Assembly: GCA_902612915.1 (NCBI GenBank)
Contig: CACMFH010000002.1
Span: 62,001 to 126,000 of the forward strand
Length of the DNA: 64,000 nt
Reading direction: 5' to 3'
From: an uncultured SAR86 cluster bacterium
GTDB taxonomy: Bacteria; Pseudomonadota; Gammaproteobacteria; Magnimaribacterales; D2472
Position numbers and translations under genes: made by a program. The notes below the pieces were generated by a model. It was not told where the DNA came from. It made no database searches and worked only from the letters and a program-made list of their open reading frames with translations. Position 1 is the stretch's first letter, and every line of letters starts with the position of its first letter. Of the stretch, positions 48,176 to 57,430 are shown piece after piece.

Positions 48176-48643
48176 ATGTTTGGATTTAATACGCCATCTA
48201 TTGATAGTAAGGGCAGAATAGCTATTCCTGCTAGATATAGAATTGACTTAAAAACACAAAATCATAACGAAATTGTAATAACAAAAGATCCTCAATATCC
48301 ATCTTTAAAACTTTATCACCATTCAGAATGGCAGAGGATTTCAACAAAACTTCAATCACTTCAAGGCCTAGATCCTATCGTTAGAAATTTACAATGGACA
48401 ATACTTGGTAACGCTTATCAAACAGATATTGATATCGAGGGCAGAATGCTAGTTAGAATTCCCATAGATTTGCAAAGTTATGCTGAAATAAATGAACAGA
48501 AACAAGTTGCATTAATTGGAATGGGTAACAAATTTGAAATTTGGAATATTGAAAATTGGGAAATGCGACAAACAGGAGGGTCTCTTTCAACAGAGATTTT
48601 GGATGTTGTGCTACCTGAAAGTATTAAAGAAATGTCATTTTAA
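48176..48643 (+). CDS. mraZ: Transcriptional regulator MraZ
   Basis: SpoVT-AbrB-fold DNA-binding protein that forms rings and represses the dcw cluster. The chosen ATG gives 155 residues beginning MFGFNTPSIDSKGRIAIPARYR, the family start. The frame is open upstream to 48116, but that part only reads through the operator boxes. The second AbrB repeat has the segment DIDIEGRMLVRIP. It is followed after 8 bp by ftsZ, not rsmH. Confidence 0.95.
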   Translation: MFGFNTPSIDSKGRIAIPARYRIDLKTQNHNEIVITKDPQYPSLKLYHHSEWQRISTKLQSLQGLDPIVRNLQWTILGNAYQTDIDIEGRMLVRIPIDLQSYAEINEQKQVALIGMGNKFEIWNIENWEMRQTGGSLSTEILDVVLPESIKEMSF

Positions 48644-48651
48644 AGGGGAGT

Positions 48652-49764
48652 ATGATGAATTTTGAGGTAGTTGAAACAAAACAAGAAAACGCAAAAATAA
48701 AAGTTGTTGGAGTTGGCGGTGGTGGAGGAAATGCCATACTTCATATGATTAATCATGATATCAAGGGAGTAGATTTTATTTGTGCAAATACTGACACTCA
48801 AGCTTTAAAATCTGTAAAAAGCGCAACTACAATAAAACTTGGTAATGGCTTAACTAAAGGATTAGGTGCTGGAGCGGATCCTGATATTGGTAGAAGAGCT
48901 GCTGAAAGTGACAGAATGGCAATAGAAGAATTATTATCTGGTGCAGATATGGTTTTCATTACTGCTGGAATGGGAGGAGGAACAGGTACTGGAGCTGCAC
49001 CTGTAATTGCATCAATCGCAAAAGAATTAGGAGCATTAACTGTTGCTGTAGTAACAAAACCCTTTAAATTTGAAGGAAAAAAGAGAATGGGAGCCGCTGA
49101 AAAAGGTCTTGCGTCATTAGTTGAAGAGGTTGACAGCCTTGTAACTATCCCAAATGAGAAACTTTTTGAAATATTAGGATTGGATACTTCCATGCAAGAT
49201 GCTTTTGCAAAATCTGATGACGTTTTAAAGGGGGCTGTTCAAGGAATTTCAGATATTATTATGCAAAGAGGTCATGTAAATGTTGACTTTGCTGATGTAA
49301 AAGCTGTTATGTCAGAAAAAGGCATTGCCATGATGGGTACAGGTATTGCAAGTGGCAAGAATAGAGCTGAAGCTGCAGCAACAATGGCTGTTAAAAGTGA
49401 ATTATTAGATGATATTAATCTTAAAAATGCCAGAGGTGTTTTAGTGAATATCACAGGTAAAGAGCCTACTCTTAGGGATCAAGCTGAGGTAGCAGATATT
49501 ATTGATGAGATTGTCAGTGAAGATGCAAATATTATTTATGGTCTTGTTTTTGACAAAAGTTACAAAGATGAAATTAAAGTAACAATTGTTGCAACAGGAG
49601 TGGACCAAAGAGCACCATCTTTAGTGATTGATAACGAACCATCAATGAAATTAAATCCTGTTGGTTTGGATAAAGATAAAACCAGTCAAAAAGTTGGCAC
49701 GTCGTCTGCAGAGGAAATTGATTTCCTTGATGTGCCGACTTTTATGAGAAAACAAGTAGATTAA
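48652..49764 (+). CDS. ftsZ: Cell division protein FtsZ
   Basis: Tubulin-like GTPase that forms the division ring. The 370-residue protein has GVGGGGGNA, the tubulin signature GGGTGTGAAP, the synergy region NVDFADVKAVM, a short linker and the conserved C-terminal peptide DVPTFMRKQ that binds FtsA. A strong ribosome-binding site (AAAGGGGAG) precedes the start; the second ATG at 48655 is also possible. Its place directly after mraZ is highly unusual; normally it follows ftsA. Confidence 0.97.
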   Translation: MMNFEVVETKQENAKIKVVGVGGGGGNAILHMINHDIKGVDFICANTDTQALKSVKSATTIKLGNGLTKGLGAGADPDIGRRAAESDRMAIEELLSGADMVFITAGMGGGTGTGAAPVIASIAKELGALTVAVVTKPFKFEGKKRMGAAEKGLASLVEEVDSLVTIPNEKLFEILGLDTSMQDAFAKSDDVLKGAVQGISDIIMQRGHVNVDFADVKAVMSEKGIAMMGTGIASGKNRAEAAATMAVKSELLDDINLKNARGVLVNITGKEPTLRDQAEVADIIDEIVSEDANIIYGLVFDKSYKDEIKVTIVATGVDQRAPSLVIDNEPSMKLNPVGLDKDKTSQKVGTSSAEEIDFLDVPTFMRKQVD

Positions 49765-49765
49765 A

Positions 49766-50659
49766 ATGCTTCATTTTCCAGTTTTACTGGAAGAATCCGT
49801 TGATTTTTTACTAAATGACGTAAATGGTCATTATATTGACTGTACTTTTGGTAGGGGCGGACATTCGAAGTTAATTTTAGAGAAATTATCAAAAGATGGA
49901 CTTTTAACAGGCATAGATAAAGATCCTGATGCATGTGAATATGCTATGGAATTTCAAAATGATAATTTCAAGATTATTAATGATTCATTTAATAACATTG
50001 AGAAATATTTTAAAGAAGAAAGCATAAACGGAATTCTCTATGATCTTGGCACATGCTCCACTCATCTTGACCAACCTGAAAGAGGGTTTAGCTTTAATAA
50101 AGATGGCCCATTAGACATGCGCTTTAATAACAAAATAGGTACACCACTTTCTGTATGGTTAGAAAACGCCTCAGAAGAACAAATAAGAGATATTCTTTAT
50201 AAATACGGTGATGAAAAACATGCCAAATTAATTAGTAATGCAATTGTTAAAAGCAAGATTAAGAATAAGATTACAACAACGACTCAACTTTCAAATATTA
50301 TAAGAGATATACATCCTGAAAAAAATAAAAAAATTCATCCAGCAACGAAATCTTTTCAAGCTTTTCGTATTTTTATAAACAACGAACTTGAAGAATTTGC
50401 TGAATCTCTTAAAGCAGCAGAAAGACTTTTAAAGTTTGGTGGTTATATAGTAACAATAGCTTTTCACTCATTAGAAGATAATATTGTCAAAAATTTTTTT
50501 AAACCATCCTTGGTATCTTTCCCCAAAGATATTCCTATAAATAACAAAGAAGAAAAGAAATTTAAATGTATTGCAAAAAAAATCAGGGCCTCTAAAGATG
50601 AAATAAATATTAACCCAAGATCAAGAAGTGCAATAATGAGAGTCTTTCAAAAAATATGA
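49766..50659 (+). CDS. rsmH: 16S rRNA (cytosine-1402-N4)-methyltransferase RsmH
   Basis: Methylates N4 of C1402, the same nucleotide modified by RsmI encoded upstream. 297 residues with YIDCTFGRGGHSKLIL, LYDLGTCSTHLDQPERGFSF and GPLDMRF. It begins 1 bp after ftsZ and overlaps ftsL by 4 bp. Confidence 0.96.
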   Translation: MLHFPVLLEESVDFLLNDVNGHYIDCTFGRGGHSKLILEKLSKDGLLTGIDKDPDACEYAMEFQNDNFKIINDSFNNIEKYFKEESINGILYDLGTCSTHLDQPERGFSFNKDGPLDMRFNNKIGTPLSVWLENASEEQIRDILYKYGDEKHAKLISNAIVKSKIKNKITTTTQLSNIIRDIHPEKNKKIHPATKSFQAFRIFINNELEEFAESLKAAERLLKFGGYIVTIAFHSLEDNIVKNFFKPSLVSFPKDIPINNKEEKKFKCIAKKIRASKDEININPRSRSAIMRVFQKI

Positions 50660-50925
50660 TTAAAAAGAAAATAATATTTCAATATCTATTTTTATTAGTT
50701 TTAATCTTTATTCTAAGTATTGAAAAAATAAAATTATCATGGGAAATAAGTACTCTTTATAATAATAGTGAAAATATAAAAGTTGAGCTTGAAAAACTCA
50801 AAGATCTGAATCTTAAATTAACAACACAGTACCATTTAGAAAATTCTCCAGCACTTATTGAAAAAATTGCTAAAGAAGATTTAGGAATGACAAAAAAAAG
50901 ACCTAAAAAAATTAATTATGAATAA
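50656..50925 (+). CDS. ftsL: Cell division protein FtsL
   Basis: Bitopic division protein forming a coiled coil with FtsB and FtsQ. 89 residues: a short cytosolic end, one transmembrane helix (about 7-22), a coiled-coil stretch (about 30-60) and a C-terminal EKIAKEDLGMTKKRP, the family pattern. Assigned by position and layout. Confidence 0.88.
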   Translation: MIKKKIIFQYLFLLVLIFILSIEKIKLSWEISTLYNNSENIKVELEKLKDLNLKLTTQYHLENSPALIEKIAKEDLGMTKKRPKKINYE

Positions 50926-52537
50926 TAAACTCAATTACTTAAATTGGAGATTTATACTAATAGCTGTTGCTATTTTTGTTTGCTTGTTAGCAATAATCTA
51001 TAAGATGTTCTCAATTCAATTTTTTGAGAGTAATTTCCTGCAGAATGAAGGTAACAAGAGGTATGTTAAATACAAAGACGTTGTGCCAGTAAGGGGAACT
51101 ATATACGACAGAAACAATTTTCCATTAGCGGTATCGGTCATTAATTATGATCTTTATGCTTTAAGGGGATTTACAAAATCTCAGCTACTTAATATATCAG
51201 AAAAAGTTGATTTGGATATTGATCCTGGAATTGAAGTTTTCAACAAGAAAACGCTTTTAAAGAAAAACATTTCAAATGAAGCGTTAATAGAAATCAGAAA
51301 TTCAAGATTTAAAAATATAGAGGTGGAGGTTCGTCACAGTAGACATTATCCGCTGGGCGATCAAATTGCACCTTTAATCGGATTCTACGGTAAAGATGGA
51401 GCACAAGAGGGACTTGAAAAAAGTTATGACAAGGTTTTATCAGGTAAAAAGGGGAGGCAAAAATACTTTAAGAATGCTAAACAAGAAATCATTTCAAAAC
51501 CTATCGAAGTTTCTAGAACGATACAAGGAAGTGACATACATCTAACTATTGATAGTACCTTACAATTTTATGCATACAAATTTTTAGTTGAGGCCATAAA
51601 AAGCAACAAAGCAAAATCTGGAACAGCTATAATTTTAAATAACATAGATGGTGAAATACTGGCAATGGCAAGCTTTCCATCATATAACCCAAATCACCCT
51701 CAAAGAAAGATACAAAAAAACAGGGCTTTGGTGGATGCGTACGAGTTGGGCTCAGTCTTAAAACCCATAGTTTTGTCAAAAGCTCTCGAACAAAAAATTG
51801 TGAATATCGATGAGTATATAGATATACCAAGAAGACTGTATCTTAATGACAAGATTATTGTCGATTCAAAGCAATATGAGAAACTAACGCCAGCAGAAAT
51901 AATTACATATTCTAGTCAAATCGGAGCATCAAAAATTGCTTTAGAGCTGGGATATGATGATCTCAAATCAAACTATTATGATTTTGGTTTTACAAAACCA
52001 ATTTCAATTAATTTTCCATCATCCGCATTTGGCTATATGGCCATTAAGGATAATATTGTTGACAAAGAACTTGCAAGTTTAGGGTATGGCTACGGCTTAA
52101 CAATTAGTCCTTTTCAGATAGCGTCAGCTTATTCAGTATTTGCTAATAATGGGATTTTTAAAGATTTTAAGCTGCTCAAAAACGAAGATGTTTTATCGAG
52201 AAGAGTTATTTCTGAATCAACTGCATCAAATATTTTGAAAGCTTTAGAAATGGTTACAAAAGACGGTACAGGTAAAGCTGCAAATGTTAATGGATTTTCT
52301 CAAGGAGGTAAGACTGGAACTGTTCATCAAATAAGATCTGGATCAGGTTATGCGGAAGATATGTATAGAGCTTCATTCATAGGAATAACACCTTTAAACG
52401 AAAACTCTTTGACAATATTTGTTTCTATAGATGATCCTAGTCTAGATTCATACTCTGGTGGCAGTGTGGCAGCACCTGCTTTTGCAAAGATTGCAGAAAA
52501 TTCTTTAAATCACTTAGGATATTTTGAAGATGAGTGA
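50918..52537 (+). CDS. ftsI: Peptidoglycan transpeptidase FtsI (PBP3)
   Basis: Septal class B penicillin-binding protein. 539 residues: one N-terminal transmembrane helix (about 11-31), the dimerisation domain with RGTIYDRN, then the transpeptidase domain with active-site SVLK (in GSVLKP) and KTGT. The second motif, normally SxN, reads SSQ here (YSSQIGASKIAL). It overlaps ftsL and murE by 8 bp each. Confidence 0.96.
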   Translation: MNNKLNYLNWRFILIAVAIFVCLLAIIYKMFSIQFFESNFLQNEGNKRYVKYKDVVPVRGTIYDRNNFPLAVSVINYDLYALRGFTKSQLLNISEKVDLDIDPGIEVFNKKTLLKKNISNEALIEIRNSRFKNIEVEVRHSRHYPLGDQIAPLIGFYGKDGAQEGLEKSYDKVLSGKKGRQKYFKNAKQEIISKPIEVSRTIQGSDIHLTIDSTLQFYAYKFLVEAIKSNKAKSGTAIILNNIDGEILAMASFPSYNPNHPQRKIQKNRALVDAYELGSVLKPIVLSKALEQKIVNIDEYIDIPRRLYLNDKIIVDSKQYEKLTPAEIITYSSQIGASKIALELGYDDLKSNYYDFGFTKPISINFPSSAFGYMAIKDNIVDKELASLGYGYGLTISPFQIASAYSVFANNGIFKDFKLLKNEDVLSRRVISESTASNILKALEMVTKDGTGKAANVNGFSQGGKTGTVHQIRSGSGYAEDMYRASFIGITPLNENSLTIFVSIDDPSLDSYSGGSVAAPAFAKIAENSLNHLGYFEDE

Positions 52538-53993
52538 ATATGAAGAAATATTAGGTATAAAAATTCCTGAAAATACTAAAATTAAAACTGTAACTAATTC
52601 ATCAAAGAAGGTAACAAAGGATTCAATTTTTTTTGGATTCCAAGGAACTAAAGTTCATGGCAGCAAGTATGCTGAGGATGCCATTAAGAACGGAGCATCA
52701 TTGGTTATTCACGACGATCCTTTGTTTGTAAAAAATAATGAAAAGATAATTTACTCAAAAGATTTAAAAAAAAATATTATTAAATTTTTAGATTCATTTT
52801 ATTCAATTGATATTAATAGTAATAATTTTTTCGCATTTACAGGAACTAATGGCAAGTCGTCAACTGCCTACATTTGTCATCAATTACTTCACAATATGAA
52901 TTATGAATCTCTATACATAGGTACCCTTGGTATTAAACATAATGATGAAAAAATTCAAACAAAATTTTCAAATAAAACCACACCAGATATATTTGAATTA
53001 TACGAAATAATTAGTTCACTTAACTTCGGTTTAGACTCTATGAGTGTATGTCTGGAGGTATCATCTCATGCGCTTGATCAAAATAGGCTTGATGGCATTC
53101 AATGGCTGAATTCTGCATCAATATTAAATATTGGTGAAGATCATTTGGATTATCATAAGGATATTTCTTCTTATAGAGATTCAAAATTTAGTATTTTTAA
53201 AATGAATTCGCCAATAAAACTTGTTATTGATGAATGTAATAATTTTGCAAAAGACTATGATTTTTTAAACAAAACAAAGTTGACATCTATAAGTAGTAAA
53301 AATAATTTTTCTGATATTTTTTATAAAATCACAAAAGCTAATTTTAAGAATTGCGAATTTAAAATATTTCTTAATAATCCACCAAGCGGACAAGAAATAC
53401 ATAAAAATAAGAAATATAAATTCAAATGCACTCTTTTCCCAGAGTTTAATATCACCAATCTTGTATTTGCAATTTCTTCTATAGGATTTGATAAATTCTC
53501 TGATAAGCATGTTAATGATCTATCTTTTATTAAGTTGCCAAAAGGTAGGACTGAAGTTATTAATAATATTTCTAAAAATATAATCATAGACTATGCCCAT
53601 AATTCTCACTCATTTGAAGTGCTATTATGTTCAATCAAAAAATATTTCGATAATTTGATTTTAGTTTTTGGTTTTGGAGGCGATAGAGACAAATCTAAAC
53701 GAGCAAAGATGTTACAAATTGCTTTAGACAATTCGTCTAAAATTTTTTTAACATCAGATAATTCCAGGAGCGAGAAATTTGAAAATATTATAAAAGATGC
53801 CATGAAGGGGAATAATGAAGGAGATATAACAATCATAGAAGATAGAAAAGAGGCAATAATAAATGCAAATAAATTTTTGGATAAAAATAGTTGTTTGCTA
53901 ATTCTTGGCAAAGGACATGAGCAAACTCAAGAAATTGATGGAAAAATTTGTCATTTTAGTGACCATGAGGTAGTTGATGAAATTTATAACTAA
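52530..53993 (+). CDS. murE: UDP-MurNAc-L-Ala-D-Glu:meso-DAP ligase MurE
   Basis: Adds the third residue to the peptidoglycan stem peptide. The ATG gives 487 residues; a TTG 6 bp upstream is also in frame. The ATP loop is GTNGKSST, followed by EVSSHALDQNRLDG and GEDHLDYHKD. The loop that selects meso-diaminopimelate, normally DNPR, reads DNSR. It overlaps ftsI by 8 bp and murF by 17 bp. Confidence 0.95.
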   Translation: MSEYEEILGIKIPENTKIKTVTNSSKKVTKDSIFFGFQGTKVHGSKYAEDAIKNGASLVIHDDPLFVKNNEKIIYSKDLKKNIIKFLDSFYSIDINSNNFFAFTGTNGKSSTAYICHQLLHNMNYESLYIGTLGIKHNDEKIQTKFSNKTTPDIFELYEIISSLNFGLDSMSVCLEVSSHALDQNRLDGIQWLNSASILNIGEDHLDYHKDISSYRDSKFSIFKMNSPIKLVIDECNNFAKDYDFLNKTKLTSISSKNNFSDIFYKITKANFKNCEFKIFLNNPPSGQEIHKNKKYKFKCTLFPEFNITNLVFAISSIGFDKFSDKHVNDLSFIKLPKGRTEVINNISKNIIIDYAHNSHSFEVLLCSIKKYFDNLILVFGFGGDRDKSKRAKMLQIALDNSSKIFLTSDNSRSEKFENIIKDAMKGNNEGDITIIEDRKEAIINANKFLDKNSCLLILGKGHEQTQEIDGKICHFSDHEVVDEIYN

Positions 53994-55317
53994 TACTTCA
54001 GATTTAGCAAAATTTCTTAATAAGAAAATAAAATTTAATGCATTAATAAAATCAATTTCAATTGATACAAGATCATTAAAAAAGAATTCATTATTTATAG
54101 CTATAAAAGGTGAAAATTTTGATGGAAATGATTTTGTTGATGAGGCGCTCTCAAAAGGTTCAAATATTATTATTGCTGATAATAAACGTTTTAAAAACAG
54201 TAAAGATAAAAGAATTATATGGGTGAATGATTCAATAAAAGCACTTAAAACAATATCAAATAACATCATCGAAGATTATGGTGGTAACGTAATTGCGATT
54301 ACTGGCAGCAATGGAAAAACTACAACAACAAATATAATTGGTAAAACCCTAAAGAATAACTCAAAAACTTTAAAAAATTTTAATAACGAAATCGGTATGC
54401 CTCTGAGCTTGATGAATGCTTCTCTTAAATCAAAGAATTTAATTTTTGAAATAGGTGCCTCTAAATTAAATGACATTGATTATCTCAGTAAAATCTTACA
54501 ACCTAATGTTGGACTAATAACAAATATTGGAAATTCACATTTAGAGTCCCTAAAGAATATTGATGGTGTTTTTAAAGTAAAGTCTGAAATAGTTAAAAAT
54601 ATCAAGAAAAATGGCTTTTTAGTTGTACCTAATGATAATAAGAAGCATCTTAATAAATGGAAAAAAATGAGATCAGACATAACAACAATTTCTTTTGGTA
54701 TGAAGGATGATTCTGATTTTTATCCTATTGATGTAAAGATAAAACAAAATGGACTAAGCTTTTTGGTCACCTCGAGACTGCTTGAAAAATCTATAAAAAT
54801 ATCGTCTTCACTGGAAGGAGTTCATAATGTTAAAAATATTCTTTCAGCTTTTGCAGTGCATTATTGTCTAGGTCAAAACCTACAGGATTTTTCAAAATCA
54901 ATAAGCTTATCTAAACTGGACAATTTAAGGCAGGTAAAATACAAATGGCTAAAAGGATCTACCTTAATTGATGATAGTTATAATGCAAATCCAGATTCAA
55001 CAAAAAAATCTATTGATCTATTAAGTAATTACAACAAAAAAACTGTCTTATTATTAGGAGATATGTTGGAGTTGGGAAGGTATAAAAATAAACTTCATAA
55101 AGAAGTTGGGGAATATGCAAAATCTAAAGGAATCAGTAAATTGATTGCATTTGGCGATCTAACAAGACATTCGATTGATGGCTTTGGAAAAAATGGGATT
55201 TTTTTTAATGATGAGACTAAGCTAAAAAACTATTTAAGGAAAAATATAACTTCAAAAAATGTTATCTTAATAAAAGGTTCAAGAGGTATGAAAATGGAGC
55301 GATTTATAGATGTTTGA
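53977..55317 (+). CDS. murF: UDP-MurNAc-tripeptide:D-Ala-D-Ala ligase MurF
   Basis: Adds D-Ala-D-Ala to complete the stem pentapeptide. 446 residues with the ATP loop [34 protein letters not shown] and [14 protein letters not shown]. The start is within the end of murE; a TTG 3 bp upstream is possible. It overlaps mraY by 8 bp. Confidence 0.95.
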   Translation: MKFITNTSDLAKFLNKKIKFNALIKSISIDTRSLKKNSLFIAIKGENFDGNDFVDEALSKGSNIIIADNKRFKNSKDKRIIWVNDSIKALKTISNNIIEDYGGNVIAITGSNGKTTTTNIIGKTLKNNSKTLKNFNNEIGMPLSLMNASLKSKNLIFEIGASKLNDIDYLSKILQPNVGLITNIGNSHLESLKNIDGVFKVKSEIVKNIKKNGFLVVPNDNKKHLNKWKKMRSDITTISFGMKDDSDFYPIDVKIKQNGLSFLVTSRLLEKSIKISSSLEGVHNVKNILSAFAVHYCLGQNLQDFSKSISLSKLDNLRQVKYKWLKGSTLIDDSYNANPDSTKKSIDLLSNYNKKTVLLLGDMLELGRYKNKLHKEVGEYAKSKGISKLIAFGDLTRHSIDGFGKNGIFFNDETKLKNYLRKNITSKNVILIKGSRGMKMERFIDV

Positions 55318-56395
55318 GTATTTGGGTACAGTTTTAGTATCTGTTGATCCTGGTTTTGACGTTCTAAGATACTTAACTGTCAGAACAATTGGTGGCACGG
55401 TAACAGCGCTTTTGCTTTCAATTTTGACGGGCCCATTAATCATTAATTTTCTCAAATCAGTGCAATTTGAGCAGTTTGTCAGAAAAGATGGGCCACAATC
55501 CCACTATAAAAAAACGGGTACGCCCACAATGGGAGGATTACTTATATTATCTTCTTTAATAATTTCAACTCTTTTATGGGCTGATCTTGGCAATAGATAT
55601 ATTTGGGTTGTATTAGGAGTAACCATAGGTTTTACAATAATTGGTTTTTTTGATGATTATTTAAAAATTAAAAATAAAAGCCCCGATGGATTATCTTCAA
55701 AACAAAAGATTTTTTTTCAATCCATAATTGCTCTCATATCAATTACATATCTATATTACTCAGCTGAGATTATTCCTGAACAGTCGTTTATTGTTCCTTT
55801 TTTTAAAGATTTAATAATCCCCATGTCTCCCTTTGTTTTTATTTTTATTGGAGTGTTTGTATTAGTTGGTTCTTCGAATGCTGTCAATTTGACTGATGGG
55901 CTGGACGGTCTCGCAATTCTTCCCTCAGTCTTGATTGGAGGAGCACTTGGCTTAATCGCTTATGCTATGGGGAACCAAAATATAGCAGATTATTTGTATC
56001 TACCCCATCTTCCATTATCCGGAGAGTTAATAGTGTTCTGTGGGGCACTAATTGGATCAGGTATTGGTTTTCTATGGTATAACACATATCCAGCTCAAGT
56101 ATTCATGGGAGATATTGGGTCACTAAGTCTCGGAGCTATATTGGGGATAATCGCAATTATTTTAAGACACGAATTAGTTTTTGCAATTATGGCTGGAGTA
56201 TTCGTAATGGAGACACTAAGTGTAGCAATTCAAGTAATTTCGTTTAAAACAAGAGGTAAGAGAGTTTTTTTAATGGCACCAATTCATCATCATTTTGAAC
56301 TTAAGGGCTGGGCTGAGCCTAAGATTATTGTCAGATTTTGGATAATCACACTTGTTTTAATTCTAATTGCATTATCAACACTAAAGTTAAGGTAA
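55310..56395 (+). CDS. mraY: Phospho-MurNAc-pentapeptide transferase MraY
   Basis: Integral membrane enzyme that forms lipid I on undecaprenyl phosphate. 361 residues and about ten helices. Diagnostic motifs are GTPTMGG, the aspartates in [17 protein letters not shown] and the [12 protein letters not shown] near the C terminus. Confidence 0.97.
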   Translation: MFEYLGTVLVSVDPGFDVLRYLTVRTIGGTVTALLLSILTGPLIINFLKSVQFEQFVRKDGPQSHYKKTGTPTMGGLLILSSLIISTLLWADLGNRYIWVVLGVTIGFTIIGFFDDYLKIKNKSPDGLSSKQKIFFQSIIALISITYLYYSAEIIPEQSFIVPFFKDLIIPMSPFVFIFIGVFVLVGSSNAVNLTDGLDGLAILPSVLIGGALGLIAYAMGNQNIADYLYLPHLPLSGELIVFCGALIGSGIGFLWYNTYPAQVFMGDIGSLSLGAILGIIAIILRHELVFAIMAGVFVMETLSVAIQVISFKTRGKRVFLMAPIHHHFELKGWAEPKIIVRFWIITLVLILIALSTLKLR

Positions 56396-56401
56396 GGTTA
56401 A

Positions 56402-57430
56402 GTGAGATCTCTAATATATGGTTATGGGGATACAGGTAAATCTTTTGAAAGATACCTAAAAGATAAAAAAATTGATTTTGATATTTTTGATTCAAATATT
56501 GCTAAACATAATCAAAATTATAACTTTGAAGACTTTGATCAAATTTTGTGTAGTCCCGGAGTACCAAAAGACATTTTTGAGAACATTAAGAGCCAAAATA
56601 TTAATACATTTACAGATATAGACATTTTTTTTAATGAAGACAAATCTGTAAAAATTGGCATTACCGGAACTAACAGAAAAAGCACTACAGCATTTCATTT
56701 ACATCAATTATTAAATAAATATAAATCTTCAAATTTAGTAGGCAATATTGGAAATACAATGTTGGACTATATCAATAATGGAAAAGAGTTCTCAATAATT
56801 GAATTATCAAGTTTTCAATTAGATAAGATGAATCAAAATCAGCTTGATTTTGGCATTTTGCTTAATATCGAAGAAGATCATCTTGATTATCATGGCGATT
56901 TTAAATCTTATAAACTAGCAAAAGAAAAAATTCTCTCAGCTAATGAAAGCATTTCTTTTGAGGTAGATCCTTATAATCTATTTAAATGGATTACTGGCAA
57001 AGAAGCTAAAAAAATACAATTAAAAAATCTTCCATATAGATTTGAACATATATCTGAGAAAATTATTAATGATTCAAAGTCAACGAATTATCATTCTTTG
57101 AAATATGCAATGAAAAAAGCAAAAAAATGCTTTAATAGTGAATATATTTTGATTGTTTGTGGAAATCCTAAAAAAGAAAAATATAAAAAAATTCATCTAA
57201 AGAATCCAAGCGAAGTTTATATTTTTGGAAAGCATTCTAATCAAATAAATAAATGTATTGAACATCCTAAAAAGAAATTATTTAAGAATATCAAAGAATT
57301 ATTTGACTTTGTTCATACTAAAAAAAGTACATGTAATATACTTTTTTCTCCTGGTTATCCAAGCGGTGATGACTTCAAAGATTTTAACGAAAGAGGTGAG
57401 ATCTTCAACATTCACGCATTTAATAAATAA
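56402..57430 (+). CDS. murD: UDP-MurNAc-L-Ala:D-Glu ligase MurD (contracted, atypical P-loop)
   Basis: By position and motifs this is MurD, which adds D-Glu to UDP-MurNAc-L-Ala. The start is GTG. At 342 residues it is about 95 shorter than E. coli MurD (438). The N-terminal Rossmann part, IELSSFQLDKMN, EEDHLDYHGD, INDSKSTN and LFSPGYPSGDDF are recognisable. The ATP loop reads GTNRKSTT (89-96), with Arg92 in place of the invariant Gly. Only about 33 residues lie between the YKLAKEKIL segment and PYRFE, so the later part of the central domain, including the usual GxHN loop, is missing. Activity is uncertain. Confidence 0.85.
   Translation: MRSLIYGYGDTGKSFERYLKDKKIDFDIFDSNIAKHNQNYNFEDFDQILCSPGVPKDIFENIKSQNINTFTDIDIFFNEDKSVKIGITGTNRKSTTAFHLHQLLNKYKSSNLVGNIGNTMLDYINNGKEFSIIELSSFQLDKMNQNQLDFGILLNIEEDHLDYHGDFKSYKLAKEKILSANESISFEVDPYNLFKWITGKEAKKIQLKNLPYRFEHISEKIINDSKSTNYHSLKYAMKKAKKCFNSEYILIVCGNPKKEKYKKIHLKNPSEVYIFGKHSNQINKCIEHPKKKLFKNIKELFDFVHTKKSTCNILFSPGYPSGDDFKDFNERGEIFNIHAFNK

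Noticed and set aside
48798-49193. A 131-codon minus-strand open frame inside ftsZ, and many similar antisense frames across the window
   Set aside because: They lie fully within well-supported genes, have Ser/Pro/Ile-rich translations typical of antisense frames and no family motifs.
55390-55415. TGGCACG within mraY as a sigma-54 promoter element
   Set aside because: The matching TTGCA at the required spacing is absent and the site is internal to a coding region.
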